From Heterobasidion occidentale (taxonomy: Eukaryota > Basidiomycota > Agaricomycetes > Russulales > Bondarzewiaceae): a DNA stretch of 64,000 bases. Made by a program: the position numbers and the translations under genes. Shown here one piece after another: positions 1 to 11,762 of the stretch (position 1 is its first letter; each line of letters starts with the position of its first letter). The stretch covers positions 124,001-188,000 of the forward strand of contig JBCAQO010000008.1 in the NCBI GenBank assembly GCA_039111635.1, written 5' to 3'. The notes below the pieces were generated by a model. That model worked only from the letters and a program-made list of their open reading frames with translations. It ran no database searches and was not told the origin of the DNA.

Positions 1-925
1 CGTTGAACGGACTCGAGGCATCTGCAATATAAGCATCCATGTTTTTATGCTCTCGTGCGGTGTTGAACTTTGTGAAGTCTTTAACGTCAAGGCCTTCATT
101 CACGGCGTCACCGAGGGCATGTGCGAGCCGATCCAGCTCACTAGCAGATTTGAAAGTGGACTTAGTGTACTGCCAGGCCATCATAGTTGCAGCGACGGGG
201 TTACTGAACGGTGCGTAGTAAGGCTCTGTCTCCTCGACGACTGCCATTTGCTTTGTAGGACCTTGAGTAGCAGGAGTAGCTAGCGTCAAGGTATCACAAA
301 CGCTCGCAAGATCAATTGTTGCCTCTGGATCCTGCGTGGGGCGGCGCGAGTAGCTACGATAGAGGCCAAACTTGTTCGGCTTGGTCTCGAAGGTTACCGG
401 ACGTGCCGGCACTGGTGGAGGCGCCATTTCAACAGGGGCAGAATGACTGGAGGAAGGGGCAGCATGCTCCTGTGGCTGAGGTGCGGGTTTTGTAGGAATA
501 TGAGGGAGAGGAGTTGCGGAACCAGGTAAAAAATCATCGAAACGCTTAGGGAATCGGATTCCGCGTCCAGAGCGCTTAGAGCGCGTCACAGGGACATCTT
601 CTGCAACTACAGCTGACTCTGGAGGAGGAAGATGAGGGGGAGATTCAGTGCCGGTGTCCTGCTAGATGCAGTGCCGTCAGTGGTATGCCCTGTATGTACT
701 CCGAATCCTTCTCACCTCTCTGGTGCTGGTGTCTACATGTTCCACTGAAGCCCGTGCCTTCTTCTTAGACCGACTCCTATCCTTCTCATCCTCCCGAGGG
801 TGCTTTGTTGTCGCAGGCTCCTTGAATTCAAAGAGCTTCTGATAGGCGGAGCAGCTCCGCTGGTGGGTCTTGACACCACGTTTCTGTTCAAATGAGCGAG
901 GGCAGGCGAGACAGGTATAGACCAT
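1..925 (-). CDS. Plavaka-type transposase, N-terminal part (runs off window start)
   Basis: The minus strand reads as the N-terminus of a Plavaka-like (CACTA-related) transposase of Agaricomycetes. From Met at 925 the protein begins with a C2H2-like finger (C-x2-C-x12-H-x3-C), then a basic, charged linker (RSRSKKKAR). An intron of about 54 bp (715 to 662, GTGAG...CTAG) is inferred because the frame otherwise stops at 677. After it the same protein continues with a Pro-rich stretch containing RSGRGIRFPKRFDDFLPGS and then EPYYAPFSN and ELDRLAHALG, the conserved entry into the Plavaka core. An upstream Met at 964 would add a hydrophobic leader that the family does not have, so 925 is preferred. 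The DDE catalytic domain lies beyond position 1. What is seen: frame and motifs; family is from recognition. Confidence 0.8.
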
Positions 926-1275
926 TACAACGAGAAAAAGAAAAAAAATGTATAGGGCACGCATCCTTGCGGATGGACGTTGCTAGAGGAGCGAGCACAA
1001 AAGATGTTGATTTTGTGGCAGAGTCACGTTACCTAAGTCACAAGGATCAATATTGTGATGTTGCAATGCAAAAAAAAAAACAGAATTCGTGCTTGAGCTG
1101 CACACACGCTCGCATATTTCACAGCTGGTGATGTTGAGCTTCTTGATATTGATGTTTCCTCCTGTTCACCTTTTGCTAACACCGAGAAGATGATGCAACC
1201 ACACAAGCTCAGCGCAGTCTCTCATTATCGAGCACATAGGCGGAGCGAGACACCTGTACTAATGCAAAACATAAC

Positions 1276-1372
1276 AAATTAGCGCTGAGAAACGCGTCGC
1301 GTGCCGTGGGATAGCAGATAATGTCTTTATCTACTATCCTACGGCGCGCAATGTGTTTCTCAGCGCTAATTT
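1276..1372. repeat. Imperfect long inverted repeat (hairpin)
   Basis: Arms 1276-1314 and 1334-1372 are reverse complements over 39 bases with a few mismatches; the outer 18 bases (AAATTAGCGCTGAGAAAC) match perfectly. A loop of 19 bases separates them. It could be a small MITE or the fused ends of a lost element; no target duplication is obvious. Confidence 0.75.
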
Positions 1373-2568
1373 GCACGCTCTACTGCACTTCGCGGATATC
1401 CCTGTGTCAGGAGACTCGTGCTGGGTGGCTCCTTGGTGTGCTGGGCCGGACATGTACGAACATCCGGAAGGCCACGCCCACCAGTGCAATTCAATCCGTC
1501 AGTCACGCAGGAGGGCAACTCATCGCCCATGTGTGACCTCTTCACCGAGTCACCTAGCAAGCACTCGTTGCCGACACCATCAGCTCATACAACGTGCCGC
1601 TCATGGACTGCTCCTCACCGATGTGCTCGCGTGACCGGCAGTGCTACAGCTCGAGCAGTAGGCACACTTGAATATGGTGCCGCAGCCTGGTAGGCAAGGG
1701 GAGCAGCGATTGCAAGTGCGCGGGTGGGGGCAGAGAGAGCGCACCAAGGAGAGGGGCACGTCGGCATGCAGTTGTGGCTGCGGCTCAGGCTGCGGTTGGG
1801 ATGCTGTGGACAAAGCGAGGAAAGACTCGCGCCACGTCCCCCGTCCTTGGCATAGCGTCACCAGAGGCCCTTGTACGTGCGTGCGAGGTGTGGCATCACA
1901 ATCGCAGTAACGCGATCGGTGTCTGCAAAGACACAGGATCTGGGTGCAGGTGCTCGAGTCCAGTGGGTTCAGGGTTCTGGGAAGGAGCGGGAAACGCAGG
2001 AGAGGCCACGGCAGCATGTGCAGGAGGCACAGGGTCATGGCACGCCGGAGGTGGGAGGAGGAGGCGGAGGTGGGTGGGGAGATTTGGCAGTGGGGCGCAA
2101 GGATGGTTTGGAGCGGTTTGGGCACCGAGGGCGCTGACAATGGAGAGTTGTTGAACTCACTAGAGTTTGGAGGTTACTCACCTACAGACCCAGCTGAACC
2201 GGCCCTTTCCTATGTCCTTGTCCTCTTCAGGAGACTGTAGAACACCGTCACAAAGGTGTTGTATGGGTCCAAGGGAATTCCAAGCCCTCTTGTAGGCTGC
2301 CAGTGGCTAACCGGTGCACAGCGAGTGATGTGCCGCGTAGAATACAATGATTTGAGTAGAAATCTATACATTATCATCACCAGATAGCAAGGAAGAACAA
2401 AAATTTGAGACTCACAATTTCGTTGGCATTTTAAAGAGAGAGTAGATTAACGAGCAAGCTGCAAGCTGTCTTGGGCGCCCAAATCTTGCGCGGTCACGTT
2501 ATCCAGCCGCGTCACGTCGCGACAAGTCGTCTCGGAAATTCAGACTCCTCCTGCTCCCAACTCTCACT
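1373..2568. other. Intergenic stretch, no gene recognised
   Basis: Open frames exist on both strands, the longest being a Cys/Pro-rich minus-strand frame at 1601-2140, but none shows a recognisable domain, and the opposite strand is equally open because of GC-rich, G-run-rich sequence at 1960-2110. No promoter or RNA signal is assigned. Confidence 0.4.
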
Positions 2569-4548
2569 ATGCCATCCCGCGGTCGGTCCCCTTTGTCTGA
2601 GAGCTCACAATCCGATGACGACAACAGACCGCCTACACAACGCTCGAAACACAAGAACAGTCACAAGCGTCGCATTGAGGAAGTCGACGGACCCGCGAAT
2701 GACAAGCGCTTGACAGGAAAACGGGCTAAGATACTGAACAAGTCAGTTTCTTTCAATCCACAGCTCGTACTTACTTTTTTTTCCATTAGGCCCGACGATC
2801 ATAAGGTCTACAAGAGTGCTGGGCGCTGGATCTGCCACGGGATCACGCTCTACGATGACGTTCAAGATGTATTCCGAGTCGTAGGGCTCATGCTTCAGAA
2901 GAGCAGGTCCCATTCAGATCCTGCAGAATTCTCAGACAACTTGTCCGATGATTCTTCACCGGATGACCTTCAAATGTGAGTACAATTACCTATTCTCCTT
3001 TGTGAAGTTTTGTGAAGTTTGTCAGGTCCGAGGATAAGCAGAAATCATACCTCAAGATTTACAACAATTTGCTCGACCTGGTCCCGGGGTTCCGCGACAA
3101 GGTCAAGACCAACCGCTACAAAGACTCCTTCAAGTCCTTGCTCGACACGGTAGGTCTCTGTATGCGCATATATGCGTGCATACACTCACATGTTTTTACC
3201 ATAGATGACTAAGAGTAGCTCTAATGCACGCGCAGTTGACACAACGCTCATGAAAAAGCTTGTGGCCGATTGCGCACCCCTTGATCGCAAGAACCAGCCA
3301 CTGAAACCGGCCCTCATCGAAGATAACAAATCTGACCGCGGGTTTTCCCACCCGATGATTGCTCGTCTCTTGTGTCCGCAGAAGTATCTTGCGGAATTTG
3401 ACGCACACTCTAGGTGAGTTTTTTGTTCCTCATGGCAGGGACCCTGACTGTATTCCGATCCAGCTTCTGGAAGAAACTCAAGGACAACGACATCAAAGTG
3501 CTTGCGATAAACTGGCCAACGTTCATGTACCAGGATTATACCTGTGACCCGAATGATCGTGAGAAAGGGTTGTGCCGTGGTCACTTGGTGGTCAGCGTGA
3601 GTCGTTTCATGTTTTTTTTTATTGTTCTTGCTGACTTGCCCCCACTGTGTAGACGTGGCGTGCATTGATGATCGGGCCATCGGCAGCCAAGCTAGCGCCT
3701 GGCGTCACGGCAACTGGCACAAAAGGTGGGAATGCCAAACTGCATGGTCTCAATTGCGTCACCCCACAGACGATCGCATACGCTGCCTGCCAGGTGAGTT
3801 TGGAACCTCATCGTGGATCATTACTTACCAAAGTACAGGCGCGCTTCGCGCTGAGCACGATCGAGACGTGGAGCGTCAAGGATGGCTCCTTCGACTACAA
3901 GATCTTCTACGCTAGGATCATCGAGCTCTTTGAGCGATTCCCCAACGATAGCTGGACTAAGGAGACCTTGGCATGGTGGAACAAGTATCAGCTTTTCTCT
4001 GTCATTGGTATCCATACTGATCCCTTTTGACAGGATGGTTTTCGGGAACGAGTCCGGCAGGACCGCACCAGCGCGAGGTGATGAACAAGATCCGGATGAT
4101 GATAGTGAGTGGGAAGATATCATGGCAAAGCGTGCTCAACGCGCTCGAGAACTGGAGGATGCACGTAAGTTCTCCTGTCAAGTAGTCTGAGAGCAAACTG
4201 ATCCGCATCACAGAGGTGCCCAAACCTACACCTGCTGCCGGTGCCGCAGAGGAGGAGCCTCCGCCAGACGATGCACCTCTGCCTTTCTCCGAACCGATCC
4301 GGCGCACACCCTTGAACTTCGATAGCGACCTCACGATGTGTTCTTCGAGCCCGACACCTGAACAACATGTCGAGCCCGCCTCCGCTTCTAACGACCCTAG
4401 CAGCACCGGACAAGTTGCCAGCCCCGTTGATGCACAGCCTCCTGTTCAGCCCCATGTTGCGGACACCACTGAGACCGCGCCAGGACCTGTCAGTGCAAAA
4501 CCACGCCCGAGGAAGAAGGGCAAAACTCCTGCGAAGAAGACTCGGTGA
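2569..4548 (+). CDS. DUF6698-like hypothetical protein, nine exons
   Basis: A complete spliced gene of 525 codons. Exons read from the sequence: 2569-2741, 2790-2975, 3026-3149, 3205-3413, 3464-3596, 3653-3793, 3839-3984, 4034-4164 and 4214-4548; all eight introns are 45-56 bp with GT/AG borders and the frame closes exactly. The N-terminus is basic and Ser/Asp-rich (RSKHKNSHKRR, likely nuclear), the middle holds the conserved block GFSHPMIARLLCPQKYLAEF, then WPTFMYQDYTCDPNDREKGL and RGHLVVSTWRALMIGPSAA. The C-terminus is Pro/Glu-rich and ends in a Lys/Arg tail. This pattern matches the large agaricomycete family DUF6698, of unknown function, often repeated in genomes near transposons. Two introns (2742-2789 and 3794-3838) are multiples of three and read through, so retention would not break the frame. 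Family call from memory, exon model from sequence. Confidence 0.78.
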
Positions 4549-5468
4549 GCGAGTGGATCTGCAGACTCGGCTCTCCCTTTCGTTACTGGCTCGTCGTATG
4601 CTATGGTATCGCAGCTGATCCTTTATGCTTTATTTATCTTGTACTGCCATATATACCCGATGCTTCATCCCTGTATTATATGGCCTTGTGCTGCAATGTA
4701 TTATGTTTGTTGATCATAAGAGCTATGCATACCGAGATATTTTCCTTCTACACCGTTGCGCAACACATTGAATTTGAAGACAACATTGCAAGACATGCCA
4801 TTCTCGGCTGATATGGTCAGATGATACTTTTGGATGCTATATTGCTCGACATTCAGAATGTGCCTTGAAGCGCACCATATTATTTTCGGACATTATATTG
4901 CATTATGGTATGCTTTCTCATTCTTGAAGATTCAAGGTAATATATTTCACTCGAGGATGGGCCCAAATGCCAATGTCGACATTCATTATCAATAATATTT
5001 TTTTTCTAGTTGCCCACATACCCCCCCCTCTGATTATGGTGTTGTGGACATTACGGAAAATATAGGGCAATATATACTTATATACGATCTCGGCAGTTTT
5101 GCTGATGAAGTACTACAGTAAGCTGAAACAGGGTCGTTGATGTATGGCAACAGGGACTGGACTGCTCATTTTGCAATCCAATGCCGTGCTTTGACGTAAG
5201 CGGCATGGCCTTTGACCCCAGAAACCCGTCGTCTGAGTATCTATGATTAAAATATCAGCTTTAGTATCAGTAATTGTACCGGCTATGTCTGAAGGTATGC
5301 TAGCGAGATATGGAATTATACTGGCGAGATATGAAATACGGACATCGGGGTAAGCAATCCACGATCAAACTGCAACGGTGTCATCTGTTCTCACGCTCGT
5401 CTGCGTCTTCAACGTCGTCAACAGCGACATCTGTCAATCGTTCCCTCGGGCATCCTCTGGGCTTCAAG
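4549..5468. other. Intergenic, AT-rich
   Basis: Stop-rich AT-rich sequence between the DUF6698-like gene and the integrase-like gene. A C-run at 5021-5028 and short TA-rich tracts are the only notable features. It should contain the terminator of the upstream and the promoter of the downstream gene; no clear element is seen. Confidence 0.5.
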
Positions 5469-7126
5469 ATGCCCAACCAGTATAAACTTCTACGTGCGTG
5501 AAGTCAGCATTTCATGTTTGGATATCTGACGAGTGAGTTATATCTTGCTTCAGCTCCAGAGGACGAATTGGAGCCGTGGATCAAGCTATACTATCATCTT
5601 GGCTTGACGGATACACAAATCACTAAGCTAACATTGGAGAATTTTGATCGAGAAGTATTCGGACTAGGGTGAGTAATTTTCCACTCACTGTTATCCTGCA
5701 GGCAGTTGTGTTATTAATGTTGTCTTGAAGAACGAAAACGGTTCAGCGCTTGCGAAAGAAATGGGGCCTCAAAAGTACTCGGCAGCAAGCTCACACTATC
5801 GAAACAATTGCCGTCCACGTCGCCGAGATCAAGCGCCGTTTTCCCAATCGCGGGGCTGACTCCATTACCAAGGCCCTCCGAATTGAGAACAACATCCGCG
5901 TTCCTCGGTAAGAAATTCAGTTTACCAGATATCTGTGAAGTCTCAACATCTTTCTGGCATAGAGCTTTAGTTGCTGAGTATCTCACTCTCACCGAGCCAG
6001 AGGCCGTCAAGAAGTGTCGGCATCAGAAATTCAAGCGTCGCACGTTCTGGGCTGCCGGTCTCAACTCAATTTGGGCCATGGATCAGCACGACAAGTGGAA
6101 GCGATTCGGTTTGTTCCTACACTGCTGTGTTGATCCCTATCATGGGTTCATCCACTGGACGAAGATCTGGTGGACAAACCGGAATCCGAGGCTGATTGCA
6201 AGCTTCTACATCGAAACGGCGCGCCATGAAAAGGGTGCGTTTCTTGCTTGTTTGAAGATATACACAGGGTTGATTCCTTACTTGTAGGTATCCCTCTCGT
6301 CACGCAAAGCGACCCTGGGTCCGAGAATTTCAGTGTCGCCAACACCCATACTTCGGCACGTCACCGTCTAGACCCATCGCTTGCTGACACATTGCAGCAT
6401 CAGTGGATGTGGAAACATCAGAATATCAAGCCGGAGTCTCACTGGTCAATCCTGCGAGCAGACTGGGCCCCCGGATTTGAGAACCTGCTTGATATCGGTG
6501 TACAGAACGGTTGGTACGACGTTGGTAATCCATTGGAGGCGTACGTCATTCCCTTTTCGATAATGTATCTATCTCATGTTTTTTCAATAAATTTTAGGCT
6601 CCTGTTTCGTTGGCTAGCGATTCCGTGGCTCCAGCGCGAGCTCGACGCTTGGGTGTACCAGCGCAATATGACTGCTCGTCGTGCGAACAGGCATAAGATT
6701 CTGCCCCATGGGATTCCGGAACTGATCCGCCAGCAGCCTCATCGCTACGATTCTATCGATTTCAAGGTGCATTGTGCTGTTCCTTTTCTGTATGTATCCA
6801 TTGACGAATGTTCTGTATAGGTTGTGATTTCAGATGCCCTCCTAGACGAGCTGGAACAGAGATGGGCTCCGCCAGCTCACGACGTCTTCAAACTTGTTCC
6901 TGACGAGTTCGTCGATCGTATTCAGCCGCTATATCTCAATCTCGGTGAACCTCAAGTCTCATTTGACTCATTCTGGAACATCTTCTGTCATCTTATCCAA
7001 CTTCTCTGAGACGAGCCGCAAGATCTTGCATTTCAAGACATACTAGACCGGCATTCTAGTGTTAGTCAGCATGAACTGGAGGAAGTCCCTCTCATGTCGG
7101 GACTGCAGGACTTCTACCTTGGCGGC
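5469..7126 (+). pseudogene. Integrase-core (DDE) domain protein, nonsense-mutated and cut by an LTR
   Basis: Spliced gene starting at MPNQYKLLPPEDELEPW, the usual start of a widespread basidiomycete integrase-core family. Exons: 5469-5493, 5554-5668, 5731-5907, 5963-6234, 6288-6540, 6598-6766, 6821 onward; 399 codons to an in-frame TGA at 7007-7009. The integrase fold is visible in WAMDQHDKWKRFGLFLH (first Asp) and LVTQSDPGSEN (second Asp), followed by WMWKHQNIKPES and WLAIPWLQRELDAW. After the TGA the same frame continues with family-like residues (DEPQDLAFQDILDRH, then LMSGLQDFYLGG), so the stop most likely arose from an Arg CGA codon. That continuation ends at 7126, where the Gypsy-1 LTR begins. 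The protein may still be made with a short C-terminus. It may derive from a transposon or be a domesticated integrase; function is unknown. Confidence 0.75.
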
Positions 7127-7745
7127 TGTTATGACTTGACCGATCGGGGCCCTTCGCGGCCGGTCTAACCGATGGATCAAGCATCACATGATAGGCGGCT
7201 CCACTACGGAGCGTACATCAAGGTATTCGGCATGTCCTTAGGAGCCGACAAGACCGATGGTTCTTCAAGACATCGGTAGAGGCTATATGAGAGGGACATG
7301 AGGCTCACGAAGTTCACACAGTGATAAGGGAGGCATTCACATGCCATGGGCTTAGGGCTTATGGGTAAGCACCTCGTCGCACCATGATGGATCAGTGCGA
7401 CTGGAGAAGTACAAGAGTAGGCGCCGATGAGAAAGACGGCGGCCACAGCTCTCCTAGGATGGAAACCTGGAGAAGCACACGGACTCTTACCCTATACCCT
7501 ATACAGTATATAAGGCCCATAGAATAGGCTGAGGATCTTCAGTCTATTCTCTTTCGTTCATTCGTGTCTTCGAATACGAAGCTCTTCGTTCCCCTGTATC
7601 TACACATACAGGATTCTTAGAGCCAATCATTATTCCTTCCTGTATCAACGCCTGATACAGTCGAGACTTCGCCCACCACTCAGTCCATTGTGCGACCTAG
7701 GAAGAACCTGTTACTCTTGGGTTATTGAACGAGCAGTTCGTAACA
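7127..7745 (+). repeat. Gypsy-1 LTR (619 bp)
   Basis: Begins TGTTATGACTTGACC and ends GTTCGTAACA (TGTTA/TAACA inverted ends). It is homologous along its length to the Gypsy-3 LTRs at 39001 and 49117 but is about 26 bp longer because of extra sequence near 7555. TATATAAG lies at 7507-7514 and the predicted transcript start (AGTCTATTCT) at 7541-7550. It interrupts the integrase-like gene. Confidence 0.9.
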
Positions 7746-8139
7746 CTAGAATAGACTCGCTTTTGCCCCTACCTTGCACCACACTCTGCTTGCTGCCACA
7801 CTCTTTCTCACAACCCTCATCGGTGGCATAGACCCCCACCGAAGAGAGTTACTTCACACACCCTGGAGCAAGACCTAGGCCTAGGATTCCCACCAGGCAC
7901 TAGACGAACCCATAACCAACTTCAACAGAACAATCGTCCTATCCATCAAAGAGAAAACCGCTGGTATTACTCCGACACCAATCGGCCAGCACCCCCAAAC
8001 TTTGATAACTGCTCATACCGAGAAGGACGATACTTCTTCACAAGAGAAGACGGAACAGAAGCTGAGTGGGCTTGGGACGAAACAGCAGAAGACTGGGTAG
8101 AGCCCCCCCAGTACAGGAACCCCGAACCGGAAATCCCGG
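7746..8139 (+). mobile_element. Gypsy-1 leader and gag 5' end, truncated
   Basis: Continues directly from the LTR. The 10-nt primer-binding site AGAATAGACT is at 7748-7757. The leader and the open frame upstream of gag (reading RWYYSDTNRPAPPNFDNC and EAEWAWDETAEDWVEPP) are nearly the same as in Gypsy-3. Homology stops at CCCGG (8139), where the Gypsy-2 LTR starts; the rest of this element is not in the window downstream of Gypsy-2. Confidence 0.85.
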
Positions 8140-9216
8140 TGATACGCTAGAGGTGGCTCTAAGTGCTGAGCACAACACTAAAACAACCTCTAATGCAGGG
8201 GTGCTGGAGCTAGTATCTAATACACAAGGAATTGTTAGTGATGACTTTAGAAATTGAAGGCGTACTGAGAAGCAACGGGGAGTGTGAGATTATAGCGCCC
8301 GAACGGTTTCGGGACTGCACCGAACACCGACCGAACGTTCGGTTGGTTGTGTCGGGGATTCGGTCGGTAACGAGAAGGTAGTGTCGCGACCGACAACTAC
8401 GTGCTTCAAGAGCCACACGGGACTCTGACAATATACGAGGGAGGACGGGGGTTACGAGCGAAGAGACGAGTACGAACGCGAATGAGGCCGAACGACGAGG
8501 ATGACAAGTTTTCGGAAGTCGACGAAGACGATTTCGATGGTTGCGACGAGTGCGGATGAGCTCTGAACTGTGGGGTGCGAAAGCTGGTTTATTCCAGAGT
8601 TGTATGTAGGTTTTTATAGTAAACAGAGCCCCTAAGTAAGATATTGAACAAGAAATGAGAGTAGATGTCGACTGGGCGCCAAGCCCTAGCGAACAGAGAA
8701 GATAAGAAGGTAGGTGAGATGTCCATATGGGTTCCGAAGGTGATAAGGTAAAAGTTAATCAGCGATGGCGAAATCCCGACCGTTCGGGATCCGTCGCCCG
8801 AGCGTAGGTAGCAGGAACAGGCGTTGAAGAACCAATGAAAATAGGAAGGAAGTAACGTACGACCAGGGTGGCCAAGTAATGGTGCAAGATCACATTTGAC
8901 CGACCATGTGGAAGTCGGGAAGATAAGCGATAAGGAGCGACCGACTCACGGAGCACATCGGCCGACCCGGAATACTGGCTCCGATCTCGTAAACACCTAT
9001 TGTAACACTCCTGTGCGGTTACGGTAAGTATGTGAAGTGTAAGCGAACTGACCCAAGTGCTGCCGAACGTCCTTCGGTGGCTTGCGGTCGGTCGGGTAGG
9101 GACCGACCGTGTTCGGTGCGAGTCGGCGTCTTCGGTATTTGTCTAGCGCTGTTCGGTATCTCCCCAAAGCTTCCCAAATACCTCCCTCGGACCCTAGCGC
9201 GGGTGCATGCTCATCA
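8140..9216 (-). repeat. Gypsy-2 LTR, left copy (3' LTR in element orientation)
   Basis: On the plus strand it starts TGATACGC and ends GCTCATCA, giving TGAT/ATCA inverted ends. It differs from the right copy at only about five places (one substitution in the palindrome at 8326-8347, and single or double base indels near 8559, 8610 and 8868-8885), so the pair is young or was recently homogenised. Confidence 0.92.
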
Positions 9217-9218
9217 TC

Positions 9219-9252
9219 TCCTCCCTACTGAAATCCTGACTGTCCTCAGTCA
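9219..9252. repeat. 34-bp direct repeat, copy 1 (includes Gypsy-2 polypurine tract)
   Basis: Matches 11763-11796 at 32 of 34 positions. On the minus strand it contains AGTAGGGAGGA next to the 3' LTR, the expected place of the polypurine tract that primes plus-strand synthesis. Confidence 0.85.
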
Positions 9253-9727
9253 GTGGTTGGTGGCTATGAGTTGGAGCGGAAAAAGTGGCGTGGAAAATGG
9301 AGTGGAGGCGTGGATGTGGGAAAGAGTCGGCAACAAGCGATGGCGTGAAAGAATAGCTGTGGCGTGGAAAATGGAGCGGAGGCGTGGGAGATGTGGCTGT
9401 GGTGAATAATCGGCAAAAATATATCGTAGAAAGGACCGGGTCGGCGTGCAAGAGAGACCGGGGCTGAGTCGGCAAAGTCCTGTGGTGTGGCAACTGATTA
9501 GGTGAGGAAGTGGCTGAGACCTAGAGTGCCCCAACTGGACGCTGGTGTGAGAGCGTGTCGGCAAAGAGCGGTGGCGCGTATCGCGGTCTGTGCCGAGCGC
9601 AGTGGCACGGGGCTTTGTCAGGTGACCATCATCACCTGCCGATCGTTGATTCTCCAGCGACTAAGTCACTCATCGCCACCCTCCTGCCGCTTCATCTCCT
9701 CGTCCGAACCCTTTCGGCCTTCCCAAC

Positions 9728-11404
9728 ATGTCCTCCATCATTTCTGTCCTCAAAACCAAGCTCGGGGAGTACATGCTCTCCCTTCCCGACGGCGCCGCCG
9801 AGTACGAGGATTACGAGGCCTGGGCGCAGGGGTTCGCCAAACGAGTGGTAAGTCGGCCTTTTTCGTTTGTTGCTGCTGGCTGCTGACGTCTTTTCAGGCT
9901 GTTTTCGACCGTTCGGCGCGTGGGCAAGACGTGCCCGAACTCGCCGCCTGGATCGCCGAGGCCGAGCGTGGCCTCGATCATATGGCCACGGACGACTGGC
10001 TGGTCTGGGGAACGCGTATTCTGCCGCAGCGAGCGGTCCACTTTGCGACACAGCAACAGCGACAAGCGGCCGAAGCCCAGGCCCTGGAGGAGGAAACGGC
10101 ACGGGTCGCTATTGCCGAACGCGAGGCTGAGGCGGCTGAGGTGGCGCGGGCTGCTGCAGCTCTGCGTGTGGCCGAAGATGATCGTCAGCGGCGCTGGGAA
10201 GCTGTGGTAGGCGCCATGTTCGATGGGTCGCTCGATCCTGAAGAAGGTGAGCGTCAGCTGGCCGAACTGGAGGCCGAACCCGTGGTCCCTCCCCTTCTTT
10301 TCCTTCCTTCTCCCTCCCCCAATCCTGCTCCCTCTCCCAATCCTGCTCCCTCTCCCAATCCTGCTCCCTCTTCCCCTCGTCCCGTGCCTTCTGCCGACGC
10401 CGACCTGGTCTCAACAACCGCGGCTATGGATCGGATGAGTGTGGACCCGACCGCTCCGATCGCCCCGACCGATTCGAAAGGGAAGCACGCTGCCGCTGTC
10501 ATCGTCGAGTTCGCTCGCCAGCAGACTCCATCTCTGGGTCGGGTGATCGTCCCCCTCGGTCCTGGAACGGGCCGCATGTCGACTGTTCGGTCGCCCGTGG
10601 AGCGGAACGGTGCCGGGAAGATGATGCAGGATCCCCCGGACTTGATGCCTGGTGACGTGCTCGTAAGTCCCCTCCCTTTTGCCGCCTCTCTTGCTTGCTG
10701 ATCCTTCCTCTTCCAGGCCGATTACGCCTGCCAAAGGTGCGCCACCGAGTTTACCACAGTGGCCTTTCGGTGCTACACGAGGTCCGGCCAAGTTTCTTGT
10801 ACGAAGTGCTCCAAGGAGCAGAAAGGTTGCAGCTTCCAGCCCGGGTGGATGCCGAAGGACAAGGGAAAGTCGAAGGGGAAAGGGAAGTCGAAAGCGAAGG
10901 CGGCCGAAAAGTCGGGGGAGCCAGAACCATCGCGCCCGACTAAGAAGCGTAAGGTCGAGGTACTTATCCCCGCACGACCTGTCGGCGAGAGTATCGCGCG
11001 GACCAAAGGTGAGTAATTGATCGGTCATTGCTGAGGTGTGAGCTCATCGTGTGTGTTTAGCTGTTCGGGCTCGGAAGCCAGTCCAGCGTCTCCCAACCAC
11101 CACTCGCACTATCCTAGCCCCTTCCCGTCCCCGCTCTTCTGCTGTCCCCGCCGTGTCCGACTCATCTCGCCTTTCTCCCGTTGTTGCGCAAGGCATCGCG
11201 TCGGAGCTTCGGTATCGCATTGCTGTGGCCGAAGGTACGCGTTCCTCTCTGGCGCGTTCGATCGCGATGTGGCAGGGTGAGTTGGAGGTTCTTGAGGCGC
11301 GTTCGGGCGGATCGGCGGTTTCGGATGTGTTGCTGGTGGAAGGCTCGTCGGATGCCGAGGATTCGGACATGTCTGTGCTGGGCGACTTCGTCCCTGATGA
11401 GTAG
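9728..11404 (+). CDS. Spliced antisense gene inside Gypsy-2: Cys-cluster protein of unknown function
   Basis: Runs opposite to gag-pol, between pol and the 3' LTR. Exons 9728-9847, 9898-10662, 10717-11008 and 11061-11404, with three GT-AG introns of 50-54 bp, join into one frame of about 506 codons starting MSSIISVLKTKLGEYMLSLP. Order of parts: an N-terminal region with paired acidic/aromatic residues; a long Ala/Glu/Arg coiled coil (about residues 110-165, e.g. EEETARVAIAEREAEAAEVA); three tandem PNPAPS repeats; a cysteine cluster C-x2-C-x10-C-x8-C-x2-C-x6-C (about residues 298-331); a Lys-rich nuclear-type segment ending RPTKKRKVE; and a C-terminal helix with an acidic tail. The cluster suggests zinc and nucleic-acid binding, as in other agaricomycete Cys-rich proteins, but no known family is certain. 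Introns prove it is not made from the element's own sense transcript. Role is not known. Confidence 0.75.
10321..10374. repeat. Three tandem 18-bp units
   Basis: Units at 10321, 10339 and 10357, each starting AATCCTGCTCCCTCT, encode the PNPAPS repeats of the antisense gene. Repeat number may vary between copies of the element. Confidence 0.85.
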
Positions 11405-11762
11405 ACTAGTTTCCAGGTGTCTGTAGTATAGTGAAATGTAACCTAAATAGTGCAAGGACTGTCCTGAGCTGAATGAAACGTTCGGCGAAGACTAGAGGTG
11501 TCGTTCGGGAAATTGGTCGGCGAAATGACTGTGTTATGAATGTATTTGTAAGCGAAGCGTTCGGCAGAAATGCAGAAAATAAATTGGAATATTTAGGGGA
11601 AGCCTCAGTATGTCATCACAGGCATAAAACCCTATGGTTTTGCGCAAATCGGAAGAAGTCTTCAATGCGGCTTGTTACTTGAAGGAGCGATGGGGAAAAT
11701 GAGAGCCGACTATTCGGTCGGCGATCGGTCGGTGGCAAAAGTACTAAGAGATCTGTGAATCC

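Noticed and set aside
1601..2140. Cys/Pro-rich minus-strand frame of 179 codons
   Set aside because: GC-rich, G-run sequence keeps several frames open on both strands; no recognisable fold or conserved pattern and no splice context.
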